DNA of 62,767 bases, from the NCBI RefSeq assembly GCF_002150785.1, contig NZ_MTAZ01000038.1, positions 1-62,767 of the forward strand, in the 5' to 3' direction. Source of the DNA: Arenibacter amylolyticus (lineage in GTDB: Bacteria; Bacteroidota; Bacteroidia; Flavobacteriales; Flavobacteriaceae). Made by a program: the position numbers and the translations under genes. Shown one piece after another: positions 38,534 through 47,577 of the stretch. Below the pieces are notes generated by a model. It was given only the letters and a program-made list of their open reading frames with translations, ran no database searches and was not told the origin of the DNA. Each line of letters opens with the position of its first letter. Within the stretch, counting starts at the first letter, position 1.

Positions 38534-39073
38534 ATGACTCTTCCCAACGGCATTGCCTTACGACCTAGGTTTCAACTCCTATTGAAGGAAAAGGCCCTTC
38601 CTGTTTTGGAATTATTCAGGGAAAATGAAGATCCGCCGTTTCTTATAAAGAGCCTGGGACAGCACGTATTTATAAAGTTCAATAAAACAGAATCTAACTT
38701 TTGGACCCCCCAATTGCAATTTGAAATTGTGGACTATGAGGAGGGACAAAGCAAGCTATATGGCCTATTTGGACCCAATCCTACGTTGTGGACCTTTTTT
38801 ATGTTTATCCATTTTATTATAGCTACGCTCATTATTGTAATGGGCATCTGGGCATACTCCGGTTATGCCCTAGGACATTCCTACACCCTACAAATTGGTC
38901 TTATTGGGCTAATGGTTGTACTTTGGGTAGCCTTGTACGTCTTTGGCAGGTGGGGCAAAAAAAAAAGGCAGGCACCAAATGGAACACCTGCACAATTATT
39001 TAATACAACGGCTATGCACTTATATTACCTAGGCCACCGAAAAAGATTAATTATTATACCCAAATCGCTTTAG
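38534..39073 (+). CDS. Uncharacterised membrane protein between der and era
   Basis: 179 residues: a soluble N-terminal half (about 1-85) with 'LGQHVFIKFNKTES.FW.P.LQFEIVDY..G..LYGLFGPNPTLWT', two transmembrane helices (about 88-110 and 118-140), a Lys/Gly-rich loop and a tail. I do not recognise a named domain. The coding region is transcribed towards era and overlaps its 3' end by 27 bp, so the two transcripts are complementary there. Codon use and the long membrane segments support it as real. Confidence 0.65.
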   Translation: MTLPNGIALRPRFQLLLKEKALPVLELFRENEDPPFLIKSLGQHVFIKFNKTESNFWTPQLQFEIVDYEEGQSKLYGLFGPNPTLWTFFMFIHFIIATLIIVMGIWAYSGYALGHSYTLQIGLIGLMVVLWVALYVFGRWGKKKRQAPNGTPAQLFNTTAMHLYYLGHRKRLIIIPKSL

Positions 39074-39928
39074 CTGCTTAGGATCGTTCCTCCAGTTTTT
39101 ATTCACTTTTACGTACAACTCCAAATGCACCTGTTTCTCAAAGAAGTTTTCTAGATCCTTTCTTGCTTCAACCCCTACCCTCTTCAGAGCAGCTCCTTTA
39201 TGGCCAATAATGATCCCTTTTTGAGTATCTCTCTCCACCATTATTACAGAGCGCATGCGTATTATCTTTTCATCTTCAAAAAACTCCTCAGTATCGATTT
39301 CCACTGCGTAAGGAATTTCTTTTTTATAAAATTGAAGGATTTTCTCCCTTATAGTCTCATTAACAAAAAAACGCTCTGGTTTGTCTGTCAGCTGATCTTT
39401 CGGATAATAAGCCGGACCCTCCGGTAGTAATTCCAAAATACGGTGAAATACTTCCTTTACATTAAAATTCTGAAGGGCAGATATAGGGTGAATCTCTGCT
39501 GTTGGCAATTGCTCTTGCCAGTATTGCACCTGCTCTTCTAACATTCCCTGTTCGGAAACGTCAATTTTATTGAGCAGCAACAGAACCGGAATTTTGGTGT
39601 TTTTAATTTTCTCAAAAAACTTTTGATCCTTCAATGCCTTCTCCCCAATTTCAACCATGTACACTAGGACATCGGCATCTTCAAAAGCAGATTTAACAAA
39701 ATCCATCATAGAGGACTGCAATTCATAAGCAGGCTTAATGATACCTGGAGTGTCGGACAAGACCATTTGGAAGTCGTCCCCATTTACTATACCTAAGATC
39801 CGGTGCCTAGTAGTCTGGGCCTTGGAAGTAATGATAGACAGTTTTTCCCCCACGAAAGCATTCATGAGCGTAGATTTCCCAACGTTGGGATTTCCTATAA
39901 TGTTTACAAAACCGGCTTTATGGGACAT
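39047..39928 (-). CDS. era: GTPase Era
   Basis: 293 residues. The N-terminal GTPase domain has GNPNVGKST at 12-20, the switch II motif DTPGI, and NKID; the C-terminal KH domain has the GHKGAALKRVGVEARKDLE motif at about 245-263. Era binds 16S rRNA and guides 30S assembly. It has its own -7 box TACCTTTG 24 bp upstream, between it and the antiporter gene. Its final 27 bp overlap the convergent membrane protein gene. Confidence 0.97.
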   Translation of the reverse strand: MSHKAGFVNIIGNPNVGKSTLMNAFVGEKLSIITSKAQTTRHRILGIVNGDDFQMVLSDTPGIIKPAYELQSSMMDFVKSAFEDADVLVYMVEIGEKALKDQKFFEKIKNTKIPVLLLLNKIDVSEQGMLEEQVQYWQEQLPTAEIHPISALQNFNVKEVFHRILELLPEGPAYYPKDQLTDKPERFFVNETIREKILQFYKKEIPYAVEIDTEEFFEDEKIIRMRSVIMVERDTQKGIIIGHKGAALKRVGVEARKDLENFFEKQVHLELYVKVNKNWRNDPKQLKRFGYNN

Positions 39929-39951
39929 AATTTCATCTATTTTATTTGATG

Positions 39952-39959
39952 CAAAGGTA
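39952..39959 (-). promoter_or_regulatory. -7 promoter element of era
   Basis: The minus strand reads TACCTTTG (TAnnTTTG), 24 bp before the era ATG, in the short gap after the antiporter gene. Confidence 0.5.
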
Positions 39960-39974
39960 AAGGATTCCTTGGTT

Positions 39975-41456
39975 CTAGATGATAATTAAGCCTAAAATAA
40001 CGTATAAGGCCACTGTAACCAGTCCGCCGATTATAGCATAGGGCATTTGAGTATTTACATGATCTATATGATCGCTCCCCGATGCCATGGAAGATATGAT
40101 AGAGGTATCCGATATGGGGGAGCAGTGATCACCAAAAATCCCCCCGCCTAGGGTGGCCGCTACCACAAACGGCAAGGGCACTGCGTGTATTTCTGCCATA
40201 GGTACAGAAATCGCCATCATAATGGCAAAGGTACCCCAAGAGGTTCCCGTAGAGAAGGCAATAAACGAGCTAATAACAAAGATGGTGGCTGGTAAAAAAG
40301 CGGGAGACAACCATTCCTTGGACCAATTAGCCACAAATTCCCCAGTCCCCAATTCATTTGAAGCATCCCCAATGGCAAAGGCCAACAACATTAATAGGGC
40401 TAAAGGCATTAATTCACTGATCCCTTTTAAAACCAAATTTACCATTTCTTTGGTCCTCATAATTCCTTGAGACCTATATAGTAGCATAGCAACAATAATG
40501 GAAGTGAGCACGGAATACAGAACGGAAGAAGATCCGGAGCCATTCCCGATAGCTTGAAAAACATGATCTCCAAAGGAAATAGAGGCAGGAACCGCATCCC
40601 AACCGGTATATGCTAGAAATACGGGCATCATCAGTACCATGGTGGCCAGTGGGACTATCATATTATAGGCCTTTGCCGCTATTCCTTCCTTGGACTCAAA
40701 TGCGGTGACCGTAGAAGACAACATTGGTTGGGCGTTGTCATTCATCAATTTCCCGGTTTGACGGGTCCGCTTTTCCGCTTTGGCCATAGGACCAATATCC
40801 TTTTTAAAAACTATCACTAGAAACACAAATAATATGGCGAGCATGGGATAAAAATTATAGCCCATGGAGGAAAGCATGGTGCCTAATGGATCTTCTATCC
40901 CCTGGGAAAGCAACAAGCCCATTATAAAAGCACCCCAAGCATTAAAGGGAATAAGGATGGACGAAGGCGCAGAGCTAGAATCGGCGATATAAGCCAACTT
41001 TTCCCTTGGAATTTTTAGTTTATCAAAAACCGGTCTATAAAGGGTACCTACGGTTAAGGAGCTGATACTAGTCTCTACAAACAACAATATCCCAGTAAGC
41101 AAGGCCATCAATTGCACTACTACCCTACTAAATCCGCTCCGTTTCTTTTCGAAACGGAGAATTATTCTATTGAGTACATTAATAAAACCCTCTACCCCTT
41201 TAGAATATTGAATAAACAACAGCAATGCACCTACCAAGGCACTAAACATTATGGTCCTGGTATTTCCCGGGGATTTAAATACGTTAACTAGGCCTTCTAC
41301 AGCGGCAAGGGTACCAGTGAAAAAATTCCAATCCTCCAAAATAATCCAAGCAAACCATATCCCGAAAAGCAGCGCAACGTATACTTGCTTAGTCCGCAGA
41401 GCAAGGACAATGGCAATTACGGGAGGCAAAATGGAGAGAAAACCATAGTTATCCAT
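39975..41456 (-). CDS. Na+/H+ antiporter, NhaC family
   Basis: 493 residues with about 12 hydrophobic segments. Recognisable family features are the N-terminal LPPVIAIVLALRTKQVYVALLFGIW, SSAPSSILIPFNAWGAFIMG, STGTSWGTFAIMMAISVPMA and GGGIFGDHCSPISDTSIISSMASG, the last a strong NhaC/antiporter signature. It should exchange sodium and protons (or related substrates such as malate/lactate) across the inner membrane, fitting a marine habitat. It stands alone, with the promoter not resolved. Confidence 0.88.
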   Translation of the reverse strand: MDNYGFLSILPPVIAIVLALRTKQVYVALLFGIWFAWIILEDWNFFTGTLAAVEGLVNVFKSPGNTRTIMFSALVGALLLFIQYSKGVEGFINVLNRIILRFEKKRSGFSRVVVQLMALLTGILLFVETSISSLTVGTLYRPVFDKLKIPREKLAYIADSSSAPSSILIPFNAWGAFIMGLLLSQGIEDPLGTMLSSMGYNFYPMLAILFVFLVIVFKKDIGPMAKAEKRTRQTGKLMNDNAQPMLSSTVTAFESKEGIAAKAYNMIVPLATMVLMMPVFLAYTGWDAVPASISFGDHVFQAIGNGSGSSSVLYSVLTSIIVAMLLYRSQGIMRTKEMVNLVLKGISELMPLALLMLLAFAIGDASNELGTGEFVANWSKEWLSPAFLPATIFVISSFIAFSTGTSWGTFAIMMAISVPMAEIHAVPLPFVVAATLGGGIFGDHCSPISDTSIISSMASGSDHIDHVNTQMPYAIIGGLVTVALYVILGLIII

Positions 41457-41610
41457 AAGTAGTAAGGTGAGTTAATTTAGATATGCTTTATTTAAAGGGT
41501 TACAAAATAGAAAGAAATTAAACACCGTACTACAACAACGGTAATTTAAACTTCTAAGGAAGGGGAATCTTGCTAAGAAAAAAAAGATTTTAAAATATTC
41601 TCCATTTCAT

Positions 41611-41642
41611 TTTGATTATATGGAAAAGTGATTGTATATTTG
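41611..41642 (+). promoter_or_regulatory. Promoter of the initiator tRNA transcript
   Basis: -33 TTTG (41611-41614), a 20-bp spacer and -7 box TATATTTG (41635-41642) lie upstream of a 190-nt leader to the tRNA. Confidence 0.6.
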
Positions 41643-41683
41643 CACCCCGAACGGGCAATGTCTCAGAAACAATCGCCCAGACG

Positions 41684-41743
41684 AAAATTGAAATAGCAGC
41701 ACCTTAAAAGTGCAGTAAACATACATCGCGGGATAGAGCAGTA
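41684..41743 (+). repeat. 60-bp direct repeat, copy 1: tRNA leader plus first 17 bases of tRNA-fMet
   Basis: The 60 bases are identical to 41790-41849. The copy includes CGCGGGATAGAGCAGTA, the start of the tRNA, and then breaks off into a 46-bp insert (41744-41789) that contains CCTTCGACTACGCTCAGGA, a short repeat found scattered in many bacterial genomes. Confidence 0.85.
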
Positions 41744-41789
41744 TCCTTCGACTACGCTCAGGACAGGGTACCTACTCTTACTGAGTTGA

Positions 41790-41832
41790 AAAATTGAAAT
41801 AGCAGCACCTTAAAAGTGCAGTAAACATACAT

Positions 41833-41849
<17 letters not shown>
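41790..41849 (+). repeat. 60-bp direct repeat, copy 2: leader and 5' end of the intact tRNA-fMet
   Basis: This copy continues into the complete tRNA gene at 41833. The duplication therefore leaves a functional gene behind a partial one. Confidence 0.85.
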
Positions 41850-41905
<56 letters not shown>

Positions 41906-41916
41906 CTAGTAAAAAC

Positions 41917-41948
41917 AAGGGTTTCAAGAGATTGAGACCCTTTTTTTA
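41917..41948 (+). terminator. Intrinsic terminator of the tRNA gene
   Basis: GGGTTTCA pairs with TGAGACCC (one G-T pair) around a 6-nt loop and is followed by seven T, 14 bp after the tRNA. Confidence 0.85.
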
Positions 41949-42080
41949 TTTCTACTGTACAACATATGTACAACATTTTTTAAGATTTAGTCTCTTTTCT
42001 GGGATTTATATATTTAAGGCATCACGGACAGTTGTTGTGTTTGATCCAAAAAAAATCATGATTTATACCTCCTAAAAGTT

Positions 42081-42110
42081 TTTGATTATTGTTAGTATAG
42101 TCTAAATTTG
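42081..42110 (+). promoter_or_regulatory. Promoter candidate of the first DUF1186/SEC-C gene
   Basis: TTTG (42081-42084), an 18-bp spacer and TAAATTTG (42103-42110) agree with the Bacteroidota consensus, 80 bp before the ATG. Confidence 0.5.
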
Positions 42111-42190
42111 ATATGTATTGTCAAAATGACTCTTAGTAATTTGAAGGGAGCAAATAAAATCGTCAATCAACACCTCGCAACCATCCCTAC

Positions 42191-43753
42191 ATGGAAATAA
42201 ACTACAACATAACCACCGATCCAAACTTGTTGGACAAACAAAATGGAATTACTCCTGAACTTTCGCGCAAGTTGGAATGGTTTCACAAACTGGCGTTAAA
42301 AGGAAAAAGATCGAGCGTGCAAAAATTGCTGGACGCTATAGAGCGCTATCCCAATAATCCTCAGTTGAAAAATTATTTATCCGTTCTGTACGGCCAACTG
42401 AATGATACCAAGAAGATGCACGAGACCAATAGGTGGGTTATTGCGGAACACCCCGATTACCTATTCGGAAAGCTAAACTTGGCAAGCGAATATTACTTCA
42501 ATCAGGAATACGATAAAATGCCTGAAATTTTAGGCACCAACATGGAGATACAATCGCTCTATCCAGACCGCGACACCTTTCATATAAATGAGGTCATTTC
42601 ATTTTATAAATGCGCAACCCTTTATTATTCCGCTATCGGTGACCTGGAGCAGGCGGAGGTCCGACTCAATTTAATGCAAGAACTGGCACCTGATTCCGAA
42701 GAAACCGAAATGGCCTGGGAACGATTCTATACGGCCTCGCTAAAAGCAAGCCAAGCGCGTTTTGAAGAAGAACAGAAAACTAGAATATCGGTAACGACTA
42801 GTCCTCAAAAAATTTATCCTACCCAAGAAGCTCCCGCTTTCCATCACGAGGAAATAGAATGGCTCTACACCCATGGACTCCACATCGGTGAAGAAAAACT
42901 GAACAAAATACTGTCGCTCCCCAAGGACACACTTATCAATGACCTTGAATTGGTGTTACTCGATAGTATTGCCCGTTATGGCTATTTTATAAAATCCATT
43001 GAAGAAAACGGATGGGACGAGGAGGAGATGAATTTTGTAATCCATGCCATTTACCTATTGGGAGAGCTCCAGGCAACCGACAGCTTGGATGTCATTTTGG
43101 ATGTTCTGAGCCAATCCGATGCATATTTCGAGCTCTTTTTAGGTGATTTTCTCACTTCGGCAATTTGGGAACCTATCTACAAAATTGCCGTCAATAACCT
43201 GGAAGCATGTAAAGAATTCATGTATACACCCGGATTGGACACCTATGCCCGCACTACCATCACGGATGTATTGGAACAGCTTGCCTTACACCATCCCGAA
43301 AGGCGCGAGGAGGTTTTGGCCTGGTTCAGGGAGGTCATTCTGTTTTTCTTGGACAGCAGCCTAGAGGATAATGTAATTGACAGCGATGTGATAGCGCTGT
43401 TGATATGCAATGTAATCGATATCGATGGTGCAGAATTAGTGCCGGAAATAAAACAGTTATTTGACCGGGGGTTAGTGTCCCAGGGTATTTGCGGGGACTG
43501 GCAGGAAGTGATTGAAGCCTTTGAACAACCATGCCCCCGAGATAAAAGAAATGAAATTCTGCCCATGGCAGACCGTTACGACATCATAACAAATACTTGG
43601 GCCGGCTACAGGGAGGAATTGGGTAGTCCTCCAGAAGATTTCTTTGATTTTCTACATTCCTCACAAATGCCTATAATTGCGGAACCGAAAATTGGACGGA
43701 ATGAGCCCTGTCCCTGCGGCAGCGGGAAAAAGTATAAAAAATGTTGTTTGTAA
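42191..43753 (+). CDS. DUF1186/SEC-C protein, copy 1
   Basis: 520 residues. Residues 1-190 are helical and TPR-like ([22 protein letters not shown]). A DUF1186-like helical domain spans about 215-470 ([46 protein letters not shown]). The last 20 residues form a SEC-C zinc knuckle, [17 protein letters not shown], as in SecA. SEC-C motifs bind zinc and often mediate contact with SecB or ribosomes; the role of these proteins is unknown. A near copy lies at 54107-55669. The gene is the first after the tRNA and its flanks share nothing with those of the copy. Confidence 0.8.
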   Translation: MEINYNITTDPNLLDKQNGITPELSRKLEWFHKLALKGKRSSVQKLLDAIERYPNNPQLKNYLSVLYGQLNDTKKMHETNRWVIAEHPDYLFGKLNLASEYYFNQEYDKMPEILGTNMEIQSLYPDRDTFHINEVISFYKCATLYYSAIGDLEQAEVRLNLMQELAPDSEETEMAWERFYTASLKASQARFEEEQKTRISVTTSPQKIYPTQEAPAFHHEEIEWLYTHGLHIGEEKLNKILSLPKDTLINDLELVLLDSIARYGYFIKSIEENGWDEEEMNFVIHAIYLLGELQATDSLDVILDVLSQSDAYFELFLGDFLTSAIWEPIYKIAVNNLEACKEFMYTPGLDTYARTTITDVLEQLALHHPERREEVLAWFREVILFFLDSSLEDNVIDSDVIALLICNVIDIDGAELVPEIKQLFDRGLVSQGICGDWQEVIEAFEQPCPRDKRNEILPMADRYDIITNTWAGYREELGSPPEDFFDFLHSSQMPIIAEPKIGRNEPCPCGSGKKYKKCCL

Positions 43754-43839
43754 TAGCTACGAGTTCGTCTGACGGTTTTAAGGATTAATATTTGTTGTTT
43801 TCACTCTTTAAATATAATTCTTAACTGTCAGATTTTATC

Positions 43840-44346
43840 GTGGTTACTTCAGATAAGGATTATTCGGAAATCGAAAATACAGCAAATAAAAATAACGCCT
43901 CTGTATTGGCTGTTGGCAATTTTGCAATTTCGGTCGTGCTACTTCAAATGTTTTCGGAAATGGCGGCAAAATATATTCCAAACTTTGAGATAATCGATTA
44001 TACTCACGAAGACAAAATAGATTCACCTAGTGGAACTGCAAGGGAATTGGCCTACCGACTTTCAAACATTCAAAAGCCAAATAAATTTGTAACCGAAGAC
44101 GAGCTTATTGGCGAGAAATCAAGCCGTGGAGCAAATTTAAATGGTGTTCAAGTGCATTCGGTCAGACTTCCTGGACACGTCATTTCGATAGAAGCAATAT
44201 TCGGACTTAAAGATGAAAAACTATCAATTCGACACGATTCGGGGGCAAGTGCAGAACCTTATGTAAAAGGCGGACTTCTTGCAATTGAGAAAGTTGGAAC
44301 CTTCAAAGGACTGAAAAGAGGGCTTGACAGTGTAATGGAATTTTAA
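43840..44346 (+). pseudogene. dapB: N-terminally truncated dihydrodipicolinate reductase (DapB)
   Basis: 168 residues from a GTG. The sequence matches the C-terminal two thirds of DapB: NFAISVVLLQMFSEMAA, the catalytic block IDYTHEDKIDSPSGTA with the SGTA loop, GVQVHSVRLPGHVISIEAIFG, and SIRHDSGASAEPYVKGGLLA. The NAD(P)-binding Rossmann part with GxxGxxG is missing; about 80 residues are absent. The upstream DNA shows no trace of it. It is probably a broken gene or a fragment carried in by a mobile element; the true dapB is expected elsewhere. Confidence 0.75.
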
Positions 44347-44531
44347 ACAACCGAATACAGTTGACTAGGTAAACCAGATTTTAAACCGTAAAGGCTAATG
44401 CTCGCACCCATCAATACATATCCAGGGGGAAGATATTGGGCCAAAGGGTCCCAAAGGGCATATTGACTAATACAAAGTGCTCCAACAAGCAGTATATGCC
44501 TTTGATAACTTAAAGGATTCCAACTTCTCAT
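44343..44531 (-). CDS. Possible small membrane protein or gene fragment
   Basis: 62 residues with two hydrophobic segments (HILLVGALCISQYALW and YVLMGASISLYGL). The composition looks protein-like and an ATG is present, but I recognise no family. The frame overlaps the last base pairs of the dapB fragment and lies among remnants, so it may itself be a piece of a longer gene. Confidence 0.25.
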   Translation of the reverse strand: MRSWNPLSYQRHILLVGALCISQYALWDPLAQYLPPGYVLMGASISLYGLKSGLPSQLYSVV

Positions 44532-44651
44532 TCATTTTCCGAGGGGTGGACTACCGAAAGGGATGACATTCCGCAGTCAACGCAATATTACAAAAACTTG
44601 CGGGCATCATCTGGATCAAGATTCTCTATAAGCTACAGTTTAAACCACTAA
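44532..44651 (+). pseudogene. 3' remnant of a TonB receptor / outer-membrane barrel gene
   Basis: An in-frame stretch of 39 codons up to TAA at 44649 reads FSEGWTTERDDIPQ...SGSRFSISYSLNH. It ends in the alternating pattern with aromatic residues typical of the last strand of a TonB-dependent barrel. Upstream the frame is closed by a stop near 44520, so only the tail is left. Confidence 0.45.
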
Positions 44652-44801
44652 AACAATACATATCCCTTTATTCAAAAAAGAAAATTTGGACTCTAGAATA
44701 GAATTAAACATCAAATTGGTAAATTTGAATTAAAACTGGATATTGATAATCAATACTTGAAGTTTGACATTCGTTGAAACCTGAAACCACTATAATATTA
44801 A

Positions 44802-45635
44802 ATGAATAAACTATTCCATATTTTCAGAGTTAACGAAGCAGAAGCGACATTTATTTCTTCCCAACCAGATGAACCACATAGCCACGACTTTGAAGAATTA
44901 TTGATTGGTATAAGTGGAGAGCTGGAACATTTTATTGATTTTAATGTAACCACAACCCAGGCACCTTTTGTGAGTTTCGTCACAAAAGGCAAGGTACACC
45001 GGTTAATACCGAGACTGTATAACGGGAAATGCGAGATTTGGGCAATTCGTTTTAAGAGTGATTTTATTCCAGAGACTAGGTTCCAACTTTATTCTCTTTT
45101 TCACGGCAAGGCCAATTTAAAATTAGAAAAAGGAAGCTGCTTTCAACGACTCTCAATAATATGCGAAATGATGAACGATGAAACTTCTCAAGAAAACCCA
45201 AGCTACGCCATTATCAAGCAACTCTTGAGTACCTTGTTCACTATAATAGAGGTTGAAATAAAAAAATTGGGCAACACCAACGAAGCCTTGCAAAAAACTC
45301 AGAACGAAACATTTGGGAATTTCCTGTCCATTCTTGAAAAAAATTATCACAGACCTTTGGGTGTTGATTTTTATGCTGAAAAACTATTTATGTCCACCAG
45401 AAACTTAAACTTGATATGCCAAAATATTTTAGAACAGAGTGTCTCGGAAATCATCGAGACGCGTAAGCTTACCGAAGCCAAAAACTTGTTGATCTCTACG
45501 AAAAAAAGCATTTCTGAAATAGCCTACGAACTGGGCTACAATGAAAACTCATACTTCTCTCATGTCTTCAAAAAAAAATCTGGTCAATCGCCAAGTGAGT
45601 TTAGGGATGAGATGGGGAAAATAGCTTCTTTCTAA
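44802..45635 (+). CDS. AraC-family transcriptional regulator
   Basis: 277 residues. The N-terminal half (about 1-160) is a cupin-like sensing domain (PHSHDFEELLIGISGELEHFIDF). The C-terminal half carries two helix-turn-helix units, LGVDFYAEKLFMSTRNLNLICQ and SISEIAYELGYNENSYFSHVFKKKSGQSPSEFR, the second being the AraC signature. The gene is followed by 700 bp of remnant-rich DNA and then the quinone reductase cassette, which it might control. No ligand can be deduced. Confidence 0.9.
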   Translation: MNKLFHIFRVNEAEATFISSQPDEPHSHDFEELLIGISGELEHFIDFNVTTTQAPFVSFVTKGKVHRLIPRLYNGKCEIWAIRFKSDFIPETRFQLYSLFHGKANLKLEKGSCFQRLSIICEMMNDETSQENPSYAIIKQLLSTLFTIIEVEIKKLGNTNEALQKTQNETFGNFLSILEKNYHRPLGVDFYAEKLFMSTRNLNLICQNILEQSVSEIIETRKLTEAKNLLISTKKSISEIAYELGYNENSYFSHVFKKKSGQSPSEFRDEMGKIASF

Positions 45636-46293
45636 ATCTACAATTCATTTACCGATTGGTATAATATATAGTTGCATGTAGTAGTTTTTGTCACTAAATA
45701 GCGATTTGGCAGAACATTAATTTAATGGATTATGAAAAAAGCAAACAAGATGCCCCATACCTTAATAGCCAGACCATTCCCATTGATAGTGGAGAATCGA
45801 ATGATTATGGAAATGTTTAATTAAACCAATAAAAAAATAAGTAGAATTTAAGTTGATTTCCCAAATCTACATCCCAACTACCGAATAATGTAACTATAAA
45901 AACATGTTTGTTCCCATCTTTGTAGTGTTGGTTTATCATTTAATCACAATTAAAAACAACATTGGACTGCGCCCCCAAACAACCCAGAAATGACGGCAAA
46001 AGCAGTGTTCATTATACCCTAAAATATTTTAATAACGTAAAAAAACAGGATAATACTAAATTACAATTGGATTAGAGGAGCTAATATTCCTGTAGATGGT
46101 GGTATCTATTCATATGTTTTATTAAATAAAAACAATTTTAAAAAAATTTTATAACTGAAAACAAAAGAAAGCTATAGAACTCCTACTTTTTGTGATCCAG
46201 AAACAGGTATATGCATAATCCCCACTTACTGTGTTGGAATGGAATTACGTGACGACACAAATTGAAATGAGAATAATGGTAATATAACAAGTT
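45636..46293. other. Remnant-rich intergenic region
   Basis: About 660 bp, very AT-rich. It holds a short SDR tail (46059-46109) and otherwise only frames under 35 codons. No terminator or tRNA was seen. Confidence 0.4.
46059..46109 (+). pseudogene. Short 3' remnant of an SDR gene
   Basis: The frame reads NYNWIRGANIPVDGGIYSY, close to the standard C-terminal cofactor and dimer motif of short-chain dehydrogenases ('I(T)GANIPVDGG'). Nothing of the rest of the gene remains. Confidence 0.4.
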
Positions 46294-46314
46294 AGGTATA
46301 TAAAGTATGTACCT
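46294..46314 (+). promoter_or_regulatory. 21-bp imperfect palindrome, operator candidate for the quinone reductase gene
   Basis: AGGTA at 46294-46298 mirrors TACCT at 46310-46314, and 8 of the 10 symmetric positions pair, 44 bp before the qorB-like ATG. Such a site suits a dimeric repressor of TetR, MarR or HxlR type. Confidence 0.45.
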
Positions 46315-46357
46315 GGCATGTATTAATCTTTCAAGAATTAGACAAAATATAACAATT

Positions 46358-47203
46358 ATGAAAATAGGAATAACTGGAGCTACTGGGCAATTAGGGCAAC
46401 TAGTAGTTCAAAAATTAAAAGAGAAAAACACGGGAGCTAAATTAGTGGCTTTGGTTAGAGACCCAAAAAAGGCTGCATCGTTGGGAATAGAAGTCAGAAC
46501 CTTTGATTATGGGCAACCAGAAACCCTACCGCAAGCATTGGAGGGTATAGACCATTTGGTATTTATTTCTGGTAGTGAAATTGGTAAACGAGAGACCCAG
46601 CATTCCAATGTGATAAAGGCTGCTAAACAAGCCAAGGTAAAGAAAATTGCCTACACCAGCTTGCTCCACGCAGATACTTCCTCCCTGATGTTGGCACCAG
46701 AGCACCTGGCTACGGAAAATATGCTGAAGGAATCCGGTATTCCCCACACTATTTTGCGCAACGGTTGGTATACTGAAAATTATACGGCCAATTTAAAAGC
46801 AGCCTTGGAGCACGGTGCTATTATTGGGAGTGCAGGCAACGGCAAAATTTCATCGGCTACACGTGAGGACTATGCCGAGGCTATAGCCGAAACCATCACC
46901 AGCGATGCCCACACAGGACAAACCTATGAATTGGCCGGTGACCAAACCTACACTATGCAGGATTTGGCTGCCGAAGTAAGCAAACAAACGGGTAAAAACA
47001 TCGTTTTTCTAAACCTTCCGGAAGCGGAATACGCTCAGAAATTGCAGGAAATCGGCTTGCCCGAAGGCATGGCCACAGCTTTTGCCAGTTTGGATTACAG
47101 CGCTTCCAAAGACGATTTGCACAACGAAAGCGGCACTTTGTCACAATTGATTAAACGTCCTACTACACCACTATCCCAAGCGGTAAAAGCAGGGTTAAAA
47201 TAA
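46358..47203 (+). CDS. NAD(P)H:quinone reductase, QorB/NmrA type
   Basis: The ATG at 46358 gives 281 residues and places the nucleotide-binding motif GATGQLG at 7-13 right after the first strand; the earlier ATG at 46307 would add 17 residues overlapping the operator. Features of the QorB (YtfG) atypical SDR family are ALVRDPKKAASLGIEVR, DYGQPETL, KKIAYTSLLHAD, LAPEHLATE and ILRNGWYTENY. Such enzymes reduce quinones with NADPH in the cytosol. It leads a cluster of redox genes on the same strand. Confidence 0.85.
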   Translation: MKIGITGATGQLGQLVVQKLKEKNTGAKLVALVRDPKKAASLGIEVRTFDYGQPETLPQALEGIDHLVFISGSEIGKRETQHSNVIKAAKQAKVKKIAYTSLLHADTSSLMLAPEHLATENMLKESGIPHTILRNGWYTENYTANLKAALEHGAIIGSAGNGKISSATREDYAEAIAETITSDAHTGQTYELAGDQTYTMQDLAAEVSKQTGKNIVFLNLPEAEYAQKLQEIGLPEGMATAFASLDYSASKDDLHNESGTLSQLIKRPTTPLSQAVKAGLK

Positions 47204-47287
47204 AAATCGGTTCTAATATTGGAACAGTTGCTATGAAATGAGCATGACCGAAATCTGGTCGCTAGCCCGAAAGATCCAATCAGGCTG

Positions 47288-47316
47288 GCCTGCCCGAACG
47301 AAGTAGTCGGGCTGGC
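47288..47316. repeat. GC-rich inverted repeat
   Basis: GCCTGCCCGA and TCGGGCTGGC face each other around a 9-nt loop, with a third related half-site (GCTAGCCCGA) at about 47261-47270. It is more GC-rich than its surroundings and sits at the junction to an aldo/keto reductase remnant. Confidence 0.5.
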
Positions 47317-47364
47317 AAACACGGATGAAGGCAACGCCTTCAAACGAATCATATCGATATTTAT

Positions 47365-47565
47365 ATGTCACATTACGACGATTTAAATCCATACCAAGCC
47401 TCACCGGCCGAGGTTGCCATAGCCTGGCAATTGCATAAGGATTTTATAACGGCACCCATTGCCAGCGCCACCACAAAAGTGCAAGTACAATCTTTGGCCA
47501 AAGCTGCAGGTTTAGAGCTGAGCACCGATGAAATGAAAAATTTAGATGAAGCAAGTACCTTCTAA
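47365..47565 (+). pseudogene. C-terminal remnant of an aldo/keto reductase
   Basis: 66 codons match the end of aldo/keto reductases: NPYQASPAEVAIAWQLHKDF, ITAPIASATTKVQVQSL and LELSTDEMKNLDEAS. Full-length members have about 320 residues with a catalytic Tyr and Lys, none of which is left. The gene must have lost its first 250 codons; the GC-rich inverted repeat upstream marks the break. Confidence 0.75.
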
Positions 47566-47577
47566 AAAACATAAAAG

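Noticed and set aside
45732-45827. 31-codon frame MDYEKSKQDAPYLNSQ and on, in the gap after the AraC gene
   Set aside because: Too short, and its resemblance to an enzyme C-terminus is not convincing.
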